This document shows positions 24,184 through 32,148 of a stretch of 64,000 nt of DNA, piece by piece (the first letter of the stretch is position 1; each line of letters begins with the position of its first letter). The notes beneath the pieces were generated by a model. That model was not told the DNA's origin and ran no database searches. It was given only the letters and a program-made list of their open reading frames with translations. Source of the DNA: Hymenobacter sp. 15J16-1T3B (lineage in GTDB: Bacteria; Bacteroidota; Bacteroidia; Cytophagales; Hymenobacteraceae); NCBI RefSeq assembly GCF_020711235.1, contig NZ_JAJFAV010000002.1, forward strand, positions 186,001 to 250,000, written 5' to 3'. Position numbers and translations under genes: made by a program.

Positions 24184-25896
24184 TTACGCTTGCTGTTTGA
24201 AGATGCGGTGCCAGCGGGGGCCGGCGCCGGACGTGGCGTCGCCGGGCACGTAGGTGCCGCGGCGGCAGTAGAAGTGGTAAGCGTCGCCAGAAGGATACTT
24301 GGCGTCGAACTCGTGGCCGGGCCGCGACCAAGCGGGCGTGGCGTCCGTCGCCTCGCCGTCGGTGCCGAACGTCAGGGCCATTACCTCATCGAGCTGGGCC
24401 GGCGTTAGGGCCAGCAGGTCGAGCGTGGCGCCGGACGCGCTGCCCCCGCGCTGGTCGACAACCGTACCGCCGTCGGGCGTCGAGTAGCTGCCGTCGCCAT
24501 TGTCGGTCATGCCCGCGAAAAAGCCCGCGGGCAGCGTGGTAGCCGCGCCCACCGTCAGCGTGGCACCGGCGGCCACGGTATTGATGGAAAGCGCGCTGTT
24601 GTAGACGGTGCAGGTGGTTAGCACCACTTGCTCGGAGCTGATGACGCGGCTGTTGCGGATGGTGCCCTGCAACACGACCGTGCCCGTGCCGCCGCCGCCG
24701 GAGATGTACACGCCCTGGGTTTCGCTGGTCGGCAGGCGCAACGTGGCCCCGGACTCGACGATGATGGCCACTTGCTGCCCCACCAAGGCCGCGGCGTTGT
24801 CCAACTGGATGTTGCTGCTGACGACCTGCGCGCTGTTCAGCAAAAACGTGCATTCGTCCAGCCCGCCGAAGTCCGCCAGGGTCCCGGCCACGGCGCTGGC
24901 CAAATCCGGGTAGCCTTTCGCCCCCGCACCGGGAAACGTTACCCGCACCGCGGCCAGCAGCGTGTAGTCGATCGGGCTGAAGTCGTCGGTGGCCAGCGTG
25001 TAGCGTCCGTCTTCCACCGGTCCCGTTGCCGGCACGAGCTGCGCGCTGGCGCTGAGCCGAAAGTTGTCGACCGAGCCGTTCACGAGCACGTTGGGCAAGT
25101 CCACCCCGTTCTTGCGGCGGTCGGTGATGAGCACCGGCAGGTCGGTGGTGAGCAGCCCCGCCCCGGCGTAGTACACGGCGTCGGCCTGGGTCACGACGAT
25201 GCGCGTGGGCTGCGCCGGCGTGACGGGCGGGGCGCTGCCCAGCTTCAGCCAGTTCACGTCGCCCGGCAGGCCCGTGGGCGCCGGAATCACGCCGCCGGGG
25301 AAGGCGGTGGCCACGAGGTTGCGTTTGGGCGTGTGCACCGTGGCCTGGGTGTCGCCGCTGACGACGTGCTGCACGAAGTCCCCCGCCACCGGCGGCGTGG
25401 CCGTGGTGTCGGCCTTGTAGTACACCGGCGTGGTGTTCTTGAACAGCGGAATACTGGCCAGCCGCGCTTCCGGCGACGACTCCAGCACCAGGCGCACCGG
25501 CAGCAGCGGCGCACCCGCACCGAATTCGCGCGGCACCTCCAGCGCGCTGGCCGCGTCGTAGATGAAGCGGTAGGTTTGGTTGCGCGAGCCGTCGGGGTTG
25601 AACTCCACCAGCACCCGGGTCTGGTAGCAGAACCGCTCCGGGTGGCTGGCCAGCAGCCCCAGCAGCACCGGGCCCGCGCCGTCGTACCCGGGCGTGCCCG
25701 TGCTGTACCAGCGCGCCGCTTTCCAGAGGTCCGGCCGGTCGTTGTTGCCCGGTACCGCGCCCGCGCCGCCCGGCAGGTCGCCTGCGTTGGCCCGGTATTC
25801 CTTGTCGGTCGTCGGGTCGTAAAGCAGCGCCATGCCCTGGGCCAACGGGCTGGAAACGGGCCAGGGGTCGTGCGACGGGATATCCTTGTTGGCCAT
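24184..25896 (-). CDS. Tail fibre / receptor-binding structural protein
   Basis: 570 aa. The N-terminal region (MANKDIPSHDPWPVSSPLAQ, DPTTDKEYRA) looks like a baseplate attachment part. Around 400-500 there is a beta-helix-like section of short repeats (TFLLNSAQVVSSNIQLDNAA, SGGGGTGTVVLQGTIRNSRV, TTCTVYNSALSINTVAAG). The C terminus is a compact domain with DATPAWSRPGHEFDAKYPSG and YHFYCRRGTYVPGD. First gene of the fibre/lysis operon, 21 bp downstream of a copy of the late element. Function inferred from fold and place. Confidence 0.7.
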   Translation of the reverse strand: MANKDIPSHDPWPVSSPLAQGMALLYDPTTDKEYRANAGDLPGGAGAVPGNNDRPDLWKAARWYSTGTPGYDGAGPVLLGLLASHPERFCYQTRVLVEFNPDGSRNQTYRFIYDAASALEVPREFGAGAPLLPVRLVLESSPEARLASIPLFKNTTPVYYKADTTATPPVAGDFVQHVVSGDTQATVHTPKRNLVATAFPGGVIPAPTGLPGDVNWLKLGSAPPVTPAQPTRIVVTQADAVYYAGAGLLTTDLPVLITDRRKNGVDLPNVLVNGSVDNFRLSASAQLVPATGPVEDGRYTLATDDFSPIDYTLLAAVRVTFPGAGAKGYPDLASAVAGTLADFGGLDECTFLLNSAQVVSSNIQLDNAAALVGQQVAIIVESGATLRLPTSETQGVYISGGGGTGTVVLQGTIRNSRVISSEQVVLTTCTVYNSALSINTVAAGATLTVGAATTLPAGFFAGMTDNGDGSYSTPDGGTVVDQRGGSASGATLDLLALTPAQLDEVMALTFGTDGEATDATPAWSRPGHEFDAKYPSGDAYHFYCRRGTYVPGDATSGAGPRWHRIFKQQA

Positions 25897-25910
25897 AGGC
25901 GGTGCGAAAA

Positions 25911-25951
25911 GCCTGATTTAATGTATGCAAGTTATATACATTAAATCAGGC
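25911..25951 (-). promoter_or_regulatory. Late element copy 1, extended 16-bp palindrome
   Basis: Core 25918-25944: arms TTAATGTAT / ATACATTAA around GCAAGTTAT as read on the plus strand. Here the arms extend to 16 bp (GCCTGATTTAATGTAT). On the minus strand it is followed by TTTTCGC, so this copy could also terminate the upstream 779-aa gene, whose stop is 3 bp away. The fibre gene ATG is 21 bp beyond the core. Confidence 0.75.
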
Positions 25952-25954
25952 TTT

Positions 25955-28294
25955 CTACGCGCCCCGCAGTTTTAGGAAGCCGCCGGTGCCGCGCAGCACC
26001 AGCAGGTTGTCGCCCTCGGGCAGCACCGGGCCCGCGTCGTCGCCGTTGCCCGCGCCCAACCAGTCGAGCTGTTCCAAGGCCACTTTGCCGCTGGTGAGCG
26101 GGTAGACGGTCTGGTCGGCCGCCTCGTAGGGTTCCTCGGCTTGCACCCGCACGCCGTTCACGCGCAGCCAGTCCAAGCGGCACGCCACGAACAGCTTCTC
26201 GTGCAGGTATTCCGGCACCTCCATCGTTTCCAGCAGGATTTTGCGCTGCGCCGTCGAGCTGATGACCGTCGGCACGTTGGTGGAGTTGCGGTGCACGGCC
26301 AGCGTGCCGGCGGGTTTGCGGCGGAAAAACACCCCGTCGACGCGCAGCCGCGGCGTGATGCCGGTGGTCCACACCATGCCGAAGCAGTTGTCGCGGTTGC
26401 GGTATTCCACCAGCACCGTGTTGGGGTGGGCGTCGGCCACGCGCAGGGGCTCCGAGTTGGCCACCGCGTCGGCCCAGCCGTTGCGCGTGGCCCGCACCCG
26501 CACGGTGTATTCGCCGTCGGGCAGCGCGGCCCAGTCGAGCGGCACTTCCCACACGTCGAAGCCCGGGCCGCCCAGGTCCCAGCTGGCGGTGACGTCGCCC
26601 CCGGGCGCCGCCCACGGCCGCTGCAGCACCAGGTACGGCGCTCCCGTGGCCGCGTCCTGGCCTGTGCTGCGCACCCGGTAGGTGCCGGCCGCGCCGCCGG
26701 CCAGCACCACGCGCGCCGCCCGCAGCAGGGTGGCCGGCAGCGCCGCGTCGGCGGTGGCGGGGCTGTCCAGCCGGGTCCAGCCGTCGCCGGTGTCGCTCAC
26801 CGCCACGGCCAGCGGCGCGGCGGCGCCGGTGAGCTGCTGCACGCGCACGCCGCTGGCCGTGGCCACCTGCTGCCCGTCGCCCCAGCGGCGCACTGACGCC
26901 GACACGGCCGTGTAGTTGGTCAGCACCTGCAGCGGGCCGCCGTCGCAGCGCGCCACCTTCTGCACGTAAAGCGGCCGCACCTGCTGGCCCGGCCGGGTCT
27001 GCTGGCAAAACAGCGTGTTGTCGAGCGTTTCGAAGGTCAGGCAGTTGTCGGGCGCTTCCTCGACGACCAGGCGCAGGCTGTTGAGCAGCGGCACCGCAAA
27101 CACGGGCGTCACCACGGGCGGGGCATACACGCAGCTGCCGTCGTCGGCCGTGGCGCCCGGGGTGGGGTTGGTGGCGTTCGGGTCGGTGCAGCCCCACACG
27201 GCCAGGGCGGGTACCAGCACCGGGGCGTCCACCACCTGCGCCGGCGAGCCGCTGTCGGTGGCGCGCAGCGTGTAGCTGCCCGGGGCCAGGGCGAAGGTGA
27301 GCGTGCCGGCGCTGCCGCGCTGCTGCTGGGCCCCGGTTTGCACCACGGCCACCGTGACGGGGTAGGTGCCGCCGCCAACGGTGGCCACCGCAGCCCCCGC
27401 GCCGCCCGCGGCGGCCGGGGCCTGCCCCGCGGCCGTGAGCGTCAGCGGGGGCACCGTGCAGCTGGGCGAATTGGGCGTCACCTGCACCGCGGCAAAGGGC
27501 GCTTCCAGGCTGGCCAGCAGGTCGACGCGGGTGGTGCCCTCGCAGAACTGGGTAATCGGTTCCCCGGCGGCCCGGCCGCGTTGCGCCGCGGTCAGCACGT
27601 CCTGCACCGCGCCGCCGGCCGGATCGAGGGCCACGGTCACGCGCCGGCCGTCGGCGTCGCTGACGTAGTAGAGGAACACCTCCACGTCGTCCACGGCGAA
27701 GCTGTCGAAGTACCCCGTCGGCGGGCCGGGCGGATCGGTGCGCACGATGTTGAACGCGGCCTCGGCGCGGCAAGGCGTGCCGCCGAGGCCCGCGTCTTTG
27801 AGGTAGACCACGTGCGCCCCGGCGGGCAGGCTCTCGGTGGGAAAGGTGATGCCCCCGGTCACGTCGGCCGGTACGTACGTGCCGTTGATGCCGGTGATGG
27901 AAAACTGCACCGGGCCGTGCGTGGTGGCGGGGGCCGCAACCGTGACCTGCTCCGAGGCCTCGTCCCAGGTGGCCACGCCGGCCACCAGGTCGCAGCCGGC
28001 CGGCGGCGCGGCGCAGGCGGCGGCCGTGGGGTCGACGGCCACGTCCGCGTACGGCGCCTCGTGCAGGGCAAACAGCGTCACGCCGTCGGAGCCCTCGCAA
28101 AACGAATCGACCACGTCGCCCACGCCGTAGGGCCAGCCGCCGTCGGGCGGGCCGGTGGCCAGGTCGGGTTCGATGCTGGCGTCCGGGTCGATGGCTTCGG
28201 TGGTGGCCACGACGGCGCGGGGCAGCGACTCGTTGTATTGGACGAGGCGTTGCAGGTTGGCGGCTTGCCAGACGAGGTAGAAGAGGGGGCGCAT
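25955..28294 (-). CDS. Phage baseplate/tail structural protein
   Basis: 779 aa from ATG 28294, which overlaps the previous stop by one base (TAATG). The N terminus is MRPLFYLVWQAANLQRLVQY. Two similar modules follow (VDSFCEGSDGVTLFALHEAP and TQFCEGTTRVDLLASLEAPF), then Ig-like beta domains with Pro/Ala-rich linkers and a C-terminal region with YRNRDNCFGMVWTTGITP and YLHEKLFVACRLDWLRVNGV. Located after the hub-like 726-aa gene and before the fibres, hence probably a baseplate or upper fibre component. No enzyme motif. Confidence 0.65.
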   Translation of the reverse strand: MRPLFYLVWQAANLQRLVQYNESLPRAVVATTEAIDPDASIEPDLATGPPDGGWPYGVGDVVDSFCEGSDGVTLFALHEAPYADVAVDPTAAACAAPPAGCDLVAGVATWDEASEQVTVAAPATTHGPVQFSITGINGTYVPADVTGGITFPTESLPAGAHVVYLKDAGLGGTPCRAEAAFNIVRTDPPGPPTGYFDSFAVDDVEVFLYYVSDADGRRVTVALDPAGGAVQDVLTAAQRGRAAGEPITQFCEGTTRVDLLASLEAPFAAVQVTPNSPSCTVPPLTLTAAGQAPAAAGGAGAAVATVGGGTYPVTVAVVQTGAQQQRGSAGTLTFALAPGSYTLRATDSGSPAQVVDAPVLVPALAVWGCTDPNATNPTPGATADDGSCVYAPPVVTPVFAVPLLNSLRLVVEEAPDNCLTFETLDNTLFCQQTRPGQQVRPLYVQKVARCDGGPLQVLTNYTAVSASVRRWGDGQQVATASGVRVQQLTGAAAPLAVAVSDTGDGWTRLDSPATADAALPATLLRAARVVLAGGAAGTYRVRSTGQDAATGAPYLVLQRPWAAPGGDVTASWDLGGPGFDVWEVPLDWAALPDGEYTVRVRATRNGWADAVANSEPLRVADAHPNTVLVEYRNRDNCFGMVWTTGITPRLRVDGVFFRRKPAGTLAVHRNSTNVPTVISSTAQRKILLETMEVPEYLHEKLFVACRLDWLRVNGVRVQAEEPYEAADQTVYPLTSGKVALEQLDWLGAGNGDDAGPVLPEGDNLLVLRGTGGFLKLRGA

Positions 28295-30474
28295 TAGCGG
28301 GGGAGTAAGGGAAGCAGGGCTGCGCAGGGCAGCAGGTCGAAAGAGCCGAGCGGGCCGTCGTCGCCCGCGGCGCGGTGCTTGAAGTCGCTGATCCAGCCTT
28401 CGTGCCGCTGGCCGTATTGGTCGCGGAAGCGGACGCGGCCGCGCGGGTTGCGCAGCAGCGCGGCCACCTGCTCGTGGCGCACCGGCGCGGTAAACGAGTA
28501 CTGCTCGGGCCGCCAGAGCGGGGCGCCCAGCTCGGGCACCGGCACGTCGCCGTTTTCCGCCACGGCGGCGGGTTCGGCGGCCAGCCGCGTGCGCAGCGCG
28601 TTGTTGCCTTCCCCGGCGGCGAAGCGCAGGGCCCGGCGCCGCTGCGGCTGCAAGCCGGCGGCCAGCACCGGGCCGTGGGCGCGCAGGATGCGGCCCGGGC
28701 TCAGGCGCAGGTTGTAGGCGGTCGAGGGCGAAAACAGCCCGGTGACCTCGGCAAAGCGCTGGTTGCGCTCGGTTTCGAAGCCGTCCGCGGTGCGCAGCAC
28801 GCACACCAGGTAGTTATCGGCGTCGGCCCCGGTGTCGGTGGTCGAGGTGGCGTCGTAGCGCTGGCGGCGCGTCAGCTCCAGGTGAAAGCCCGACGCCACG
28901 TAGCTGCTCAGCTGCGAGTAGGTTTGCTCGGTCTGGGTCAGCGGGGTGGCGTAGGTGCGCTTGGCGTTGAACTCGTCGAGGCCGTTGACCTGGCCCGTCT
29001 GCCACTTCTGGTAGCCCACCTCGGCTTTGATGAAATGCCGGTCGAGTAGCGTTTTGGTGCTCAGCTGCACTGGTTCGAGCAGGTCAAGCACCACCTCGTC
29101 GCTGTACCAGTACGCCAGCGGCTCGACGCGCACCACCTCCTGCCCGTCGGGCAGGCGCTCGACGCCGCAGCCCACCGCGTGCACCGCCTGCAGCGAGCCG
29201 AACAAGTCGCGCCACGTCGTCACCAGCGGCTTGACGGCCAGGGGAAAGCCGCGCACCTGGAAGCCCGAGGCGGTGAACAGCAGGCTGCCCGGGCCGTCGG
29301 CCGGGTAGGCGGGGTACGTGTCGGTGCGCCCGAAGAACGCGGAGCGGAAGGCCGTGCCGCGGTCGGTGATGGCCTGCGCCACGCGGTCCAAGGCCTCGTA
29401 GATCAGCAGGCCCTGGCACGGGGTCGGCTCGGTCTGCGAGGCCGCCTGCATCGTGAAATAGGAGCCCGGCTGTTCGTTGAGCTTGATCGGAAACGAGTAG
29501 TTGCCGAGGGCGTTGGGGTTGATGTCGTGCACCCACACGTCGGCGTAGAGAAAGATCCGGTCGGCGATGGCCAGCGGCCGGGTAAGCTGGAAGCGGGCGG
29601 TATCGAGGTCGACGCGGTAGGTGCCGCCGATGTTGGTGGCCCGGATGGTGCGCAGCACGACGGGCGCTTCGTCGTTGATGCGGAAGCACACGTCCACGTC
29701 CACCTTGTCGAAGTCGCCGTTTCCGTTGCCGTTGCGCTCCACCACCAGTTCCGCCCGGATCTGCGTGTCGAAGTCGAACACGCCGCTTTCCTGCGTGGTG
29801 TAAATGGGGACCAGGGGCGAGAGGTTGCCGGCGGGCACCGTCACGGGGCCGCCGAAGACCGGCTGCAGGTCGAAGTCGTTCACCTCCGGGCCGCTGCCGA
29901 AGCCGAAGTACAACGTCTGCCGCCGGCTTTCGCTGTCGTTCACCACGTTCTGCCCGCCCGGCTGGGCCGGGTCGGGCTGGCGGATGTCGTAGCGCTTCAC
30001 GACGGCCCGCGAGTGCAGCTGCAGCGTGCGGGGCGTGAGCGGGGCCAGGGCCCGGCCGTTCACCGACTCGTTTTTAAAGAGGTCGACCGGCGTTTCGGCC
30101 CGGTTCAGAAACGACTGCGTGAAGCCGAGCTTTTCCAGGCCGCAGCGAAACTCGGTCGCCGTTAGCTGCCGGCTGCCGAAGTCGAAGCGGGCCCGGTAGT
30201 ATTCCTCCCAGAGAAACGAGTTGGGGTCGAAGTACTCGATCAGGGCCGTCACGTCGGCCTCGATGCCGCCGAGTTGGTATTCGCGCTCCAGGTACCGCCG
30301 CGCCTCCTTCAGCCAGCCGAAAGCGTCGGTGTACTCGCTGCTCAGGCCGTGCAGCACCGGGTCGCGGTGCAGCGTCAGGCCCAGGTCTTCCCAGCCCTCC
30401 GGGTCGGTGTCCAGCGTCAGCGCCGCTTGGTTGGGGCTGATCAGGGTGAAGCGGTAGCGGGGCGCGTTCTGCAT
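28294..30474 (-). CDS. Phage tail/baseplate protein, hub-like by position
   Basis: 726 aa. The N terminus is RYRFTLISPNQAALTLDTDP and EGWEDLGLTLHRDPVLHGLS; the middle is beta-rich (ELVVERNGNGNGDFDKVDVD, PLAIADRIFLYADVWVHDIN); near the C terminus FTAPVRHEQVAALLRNPRGR and VRFRDQYGQRHEGWISDFKH. In siphoviruses the large genes after the tape measure encode distal tail and hub proteins; the position fits but no family is certain. First gene after late element copy 2 (10-bp spacing). Confidence 0.65.
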   Translation of the reverse strand: MQNAPRYRFTLISPNQAALTLDTDPEGWEDLGLTLHRDPVLHGLSSEYTDAFGWLKEARRYLEREYQLGGIEADVTALIEYFDPNSFLWEEYYRARFDFGSRQLTATEFRCGLEKLGFTQSFLNRAETPVDLFKNESVNGRALAPLTPRTLQLHSRAVVKRYDIRQPDPAQPGGQNVVNDSESRRQTLYFGFGSGPEVNDFDLQPVFGGPVTVPAGNLSPLVPIYTTQESGVFDFDTQIRAELVVERNGNGNGDFDKVDVDVCFRINDEAPVVLRTIRATNIGGTYRVDLDTARFQLTRPLAIADRIFLYADVWVHDINPNALGNYSFPIKLNEQPGSYFTMQAASQTEPTPCQGLLIYEALDRVAQAITDRGTAFRSAFFGRTDTYPAYPADGPGSLLFTASGFQVRGFPLAVKPLVTTWRDLFGSLQAVHAVGCGVERLPDGQEVVRVEPLAYWYSDEVVLDLLEPVQLSTKTLLDRHFIKAEVGYQKWQTGQVNGLDEFNAKRTYATPLTQTEQTYSQLSSYVASGFHLELTRRQRYDATSTTDTGADADNYLVCVLRTADGFETERNQRFAEVTGLFSPSTAYNLRLSPGRILRAHGPVLAAGLQPQRRRALRFAAGEGNNALRTRLAAEPAAVAENGDVPVPELGAPLWRPEQYSFTAPVRHEQVAALLRNPRGRVRFRDQYGQRHEGWISDFKHRAAGDDGPLGSFDLLPCAALLPLLPR

Positions 30475-30483
30475 CGGGCGAGA

Positions 30484-30512
30484 GTTAATGTATGCAAGTT
30501 ATATACATTAAC
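30484..30512 (-). promoter_or_regulatory. Late element copy 2
   Basis: Arms GTTAATGTAT / ATACATTAAC (10 bp each) around GCAAGTTAT. The outer end contains the TAA stop of the upstream 261-aa gene, so element and gene end are fused. The core ends 10 bp before the ATG of the 726-aa gene. Confidence 0.75.
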
Positions 30513-31293
30513 GCACCCCCGCCGCCTCCCTGCCGCGCTCAAACTTCTGCTGCAGGTAGTCGACCCGCGTTTCGAACTGAAACACGGTCAGCAGCTCCGG
30601 TTGCGGCGTGCCGTGGTCGGCCAGGGTGGCGCAGAGGTGGCCGAAGCTGCGCCGCATCTGCTGCACCACGTTGGCCGGGGCGCCGTCGTCGAAGCACGGC
30701 GGGCGCTGCTGGTCCAGCAGCCACGCGTCGACCTGCGCCACCACGGCCAGGTGCTCGGGGGCCTCGGTGGCCAGGTAGTCGCACACGGCCAGCAGCCGCC
30801 GGCGCAGCTGCTGGGCCGTGGCCAAGCCCTGGGCGTCGTCGCCGTAGCGCTGCGGAAAGGCGGCGCTCAGTTCAGACTGGACTTTTTTTTTAACGGCGTC
30901 GACCACCTCCTGCACGTGGCCCACCGTCAGGCCCAGCCCGTCGAGCCGGGCCAGCAGGGCGCGCAGGCCGGCTTCGCTCAGGTCGGTGGCGGGTTCCCCG
31001 TCGACCGCGGCCACGAGGCACCCGAAGGCCAGCGAGTTGGGCGCGAAGCGGTCGACGGCGAAGTCGTGCGCGTACTGCAGATTGGCCGCTTGGTCGATGG
31101 CGTCGTCGACGCGGCCGGCGGCCAGGAACTGATGCAGCTGCGCAAAGTGGCGGCTGATGGCTCCGTCGTCGCCGCCGATGCCGGTCTCGTAGAGGCGGTA
31201 CACCTGAAACTCGGCGTGGCGCAGTACCGGCAGCTCGTGCATGGATTCGTACACCGAGATGGTGTGCGGGGCGGTGAGGGCGAGGGTCTTCAC
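30508..31293 (-). CDS. Phage tail-region hypothetical protein
   Basis: 261 aa, soluble, mostly helical (LHQFLAAGRVDDAIDQAANL, LRALLARLDGLGLTVGHVQE, QQLRRRLLAVCDYLATEAPE). ATG overlaps the upstream stop (ATGA). It lies between the tape measure cluster and the baseplate genes. A role in tail assembly is possible from place; nothing in the sequence identifies it. Confidence 0.6.
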   Translation of the reverse strand: MKTLALTAPHTISVYESMHELPVLRHAEFQVYRLYETGIGGDDGAISRHFAQLHQFLAAGRVDDAIDQAANLQYAHDFAVDRFAPNSLAFGCLVAAVDGEPATDLSEAGLRALLARLDGLGLTVGHVQEVVDAVKKKVQSELSAAFPQRYGDDAQGLATAQQLRRRLLAVCDYLATEAPEHLAVVAQVDAWLLDQQRPPCFDDGAPANVVQQMRRSFGHLCATLADHGTPQPELLTVFQFETRVDYLQQKFERGREAAGVR

Positions 31294-31658
31294 GGGATGA
31301 GGGGCAGTTCAACGGTTTGACCGGCCAACTCGTGGGTGCAGTCGTTTAAGAATTCGATGTAGCCATCCCGCACAAACGAATGGCAGATGCCGCAGCACAC
31401 GCTAGCCGGAGCCGGGTTTTCGGGGTTGTCCCGGTTGAAATCACACCAGCACCGGCCCGAATGACCCGGGATATGGTGGCCGCTGCGAATGAGCAGGCTG
31501 GGGCTGAATGTTGGCCGCTCAGGGTTGCCGTTGTAACTCCAGCGCGCCCCGTAGCTGTTGGCGCTTTGGGTGTACACGATATGCTGGCATTTGCAGCCCG
31601 GGCAGGTGAATCGGTACACGCCTGGATGATCAGGCAAGGGTGTAATGCGGTTGCTCAT
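31290..31658 (-). CDS. DUF6527-type protein
   Basis: 122 aa with eight cysteines. RFTCPGCKCQHIVYT resembles a zinc ribbon, and the C-terminal ICHSFVRDGYIEFLNDCTHE plus LAGQTVELP matches the DUF6527 pattern (phage and plasmid proteins sometimes mislabelled ammonia monooxygenase). Function unknown. Coupled by ATGA overlaps to genes on both sides, so part of the tape-measure operon. Confidence 0.65.
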   Translation of the reverse strand: MSNRITPLPDHPGVYRFTCPGCKCQHIVYTQSANSYGARWSYNGNPERPTFSPSLLIRSGHHIPGHSGRCWCDFNRDNPENPAPASVCCGICHSFVRDGYIEFLNDCTHELAGQTVELPLIP

Positions 31659-31873
31659 TGCTGTGCTTGTTGAAGGGCCAGGAACTCAGGATAGGACCGG
31701 TAGGGGCTGCTGGCCGTGTGCCAGGCCTCGCAGCCGCGGCAGTAGTACACGCGGCACTCTTGCCGGTTGGGGTTGGGCGAGCGGCGCGCGGCTTTGATGA
31801 CGCCGGCGGCCTTGCTCTTGCTCAGCTTCCGTTTGCCGCAGGGCTTCGGTGGGTCGGTTCGACGGCTGCTCAT
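31655..31873 (-). CDS. Small basic zinc-ribbon-like phage protein
   Basis: 72 aa from ATG 31873 (TTG 31879 would add two residues). A basic N-terminal half (RRTDPPKPCGKRKLSKSKAA) is followed by CRVYYCRGCEAWHTAS, a half zinc-finger-like Cys/His cluster. Overlaps both neighbours by 4 bp. Likely nucleic-acid or protein binding; not identified. Confidence 0.5.
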   Translation of the reverse strand: MSSRRTDPPKPCGKRKLSKSKAAGVIKAARRSPNPNRQECRVYYCRGCEAWHTASSPYRSYPEFLALQQAQQ

Positions 31874-32148
31874 TTCCAACGGCGCCTATTACCCATGTAG
31901 CCCCGGTAGGGCTCGGGCGTAAACTTGGTATATGCCGACATGCCCAGCGTATCGAGGTTGATACTCTCATGTTGCTCTAGAGCTAACTCGGCGGCTGTAA
32001 TTCGGCTAGGCTTATTCTCAATCGGTAGTTGACCGCGAGCCTCAGCCTCTTTGGCTGACATCATTTCCGCGTCTTGATGCTTGAGAGCCATCAGAAGGGA
32101 AGAATGGGCTAACACGCCCATCGAGCAGATTATAGACAGTCGTTTCAT
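31870..32148 (-). CDS. Small exported phage protein
   Basis: 92 aa from ATG 32148, overlapping the tape measure stop (TAATG). The N terminus MKRLSIICSMGVLAHSSLLM looks like a signal peptide or membrane anchor. The rest is polar (KHQDAEMMSAKEAEARGQLP, FTPEPYRGYMGNRRRWK). Function unknown; an exported small protein directly behind the tape measure is unusual. Confidence 0.5.
   Translation of the reverse strand: MKRLSIICSMGVLAHSSLLMALKHQDAEMMSAKEAEARGQLPIENKPSRITAAELALEQHESINLDTLGMSAYTKFTPEPYRGYMGNRRRWK

Noticed and set aside
24628-28297. 438-aa and 319-aa plus-strand open frames across the fibre and baseplate genes
   Set aside because: Shadow frames in GC-rich DNA; the leftward genes fit the operon, overlaps and late elements.
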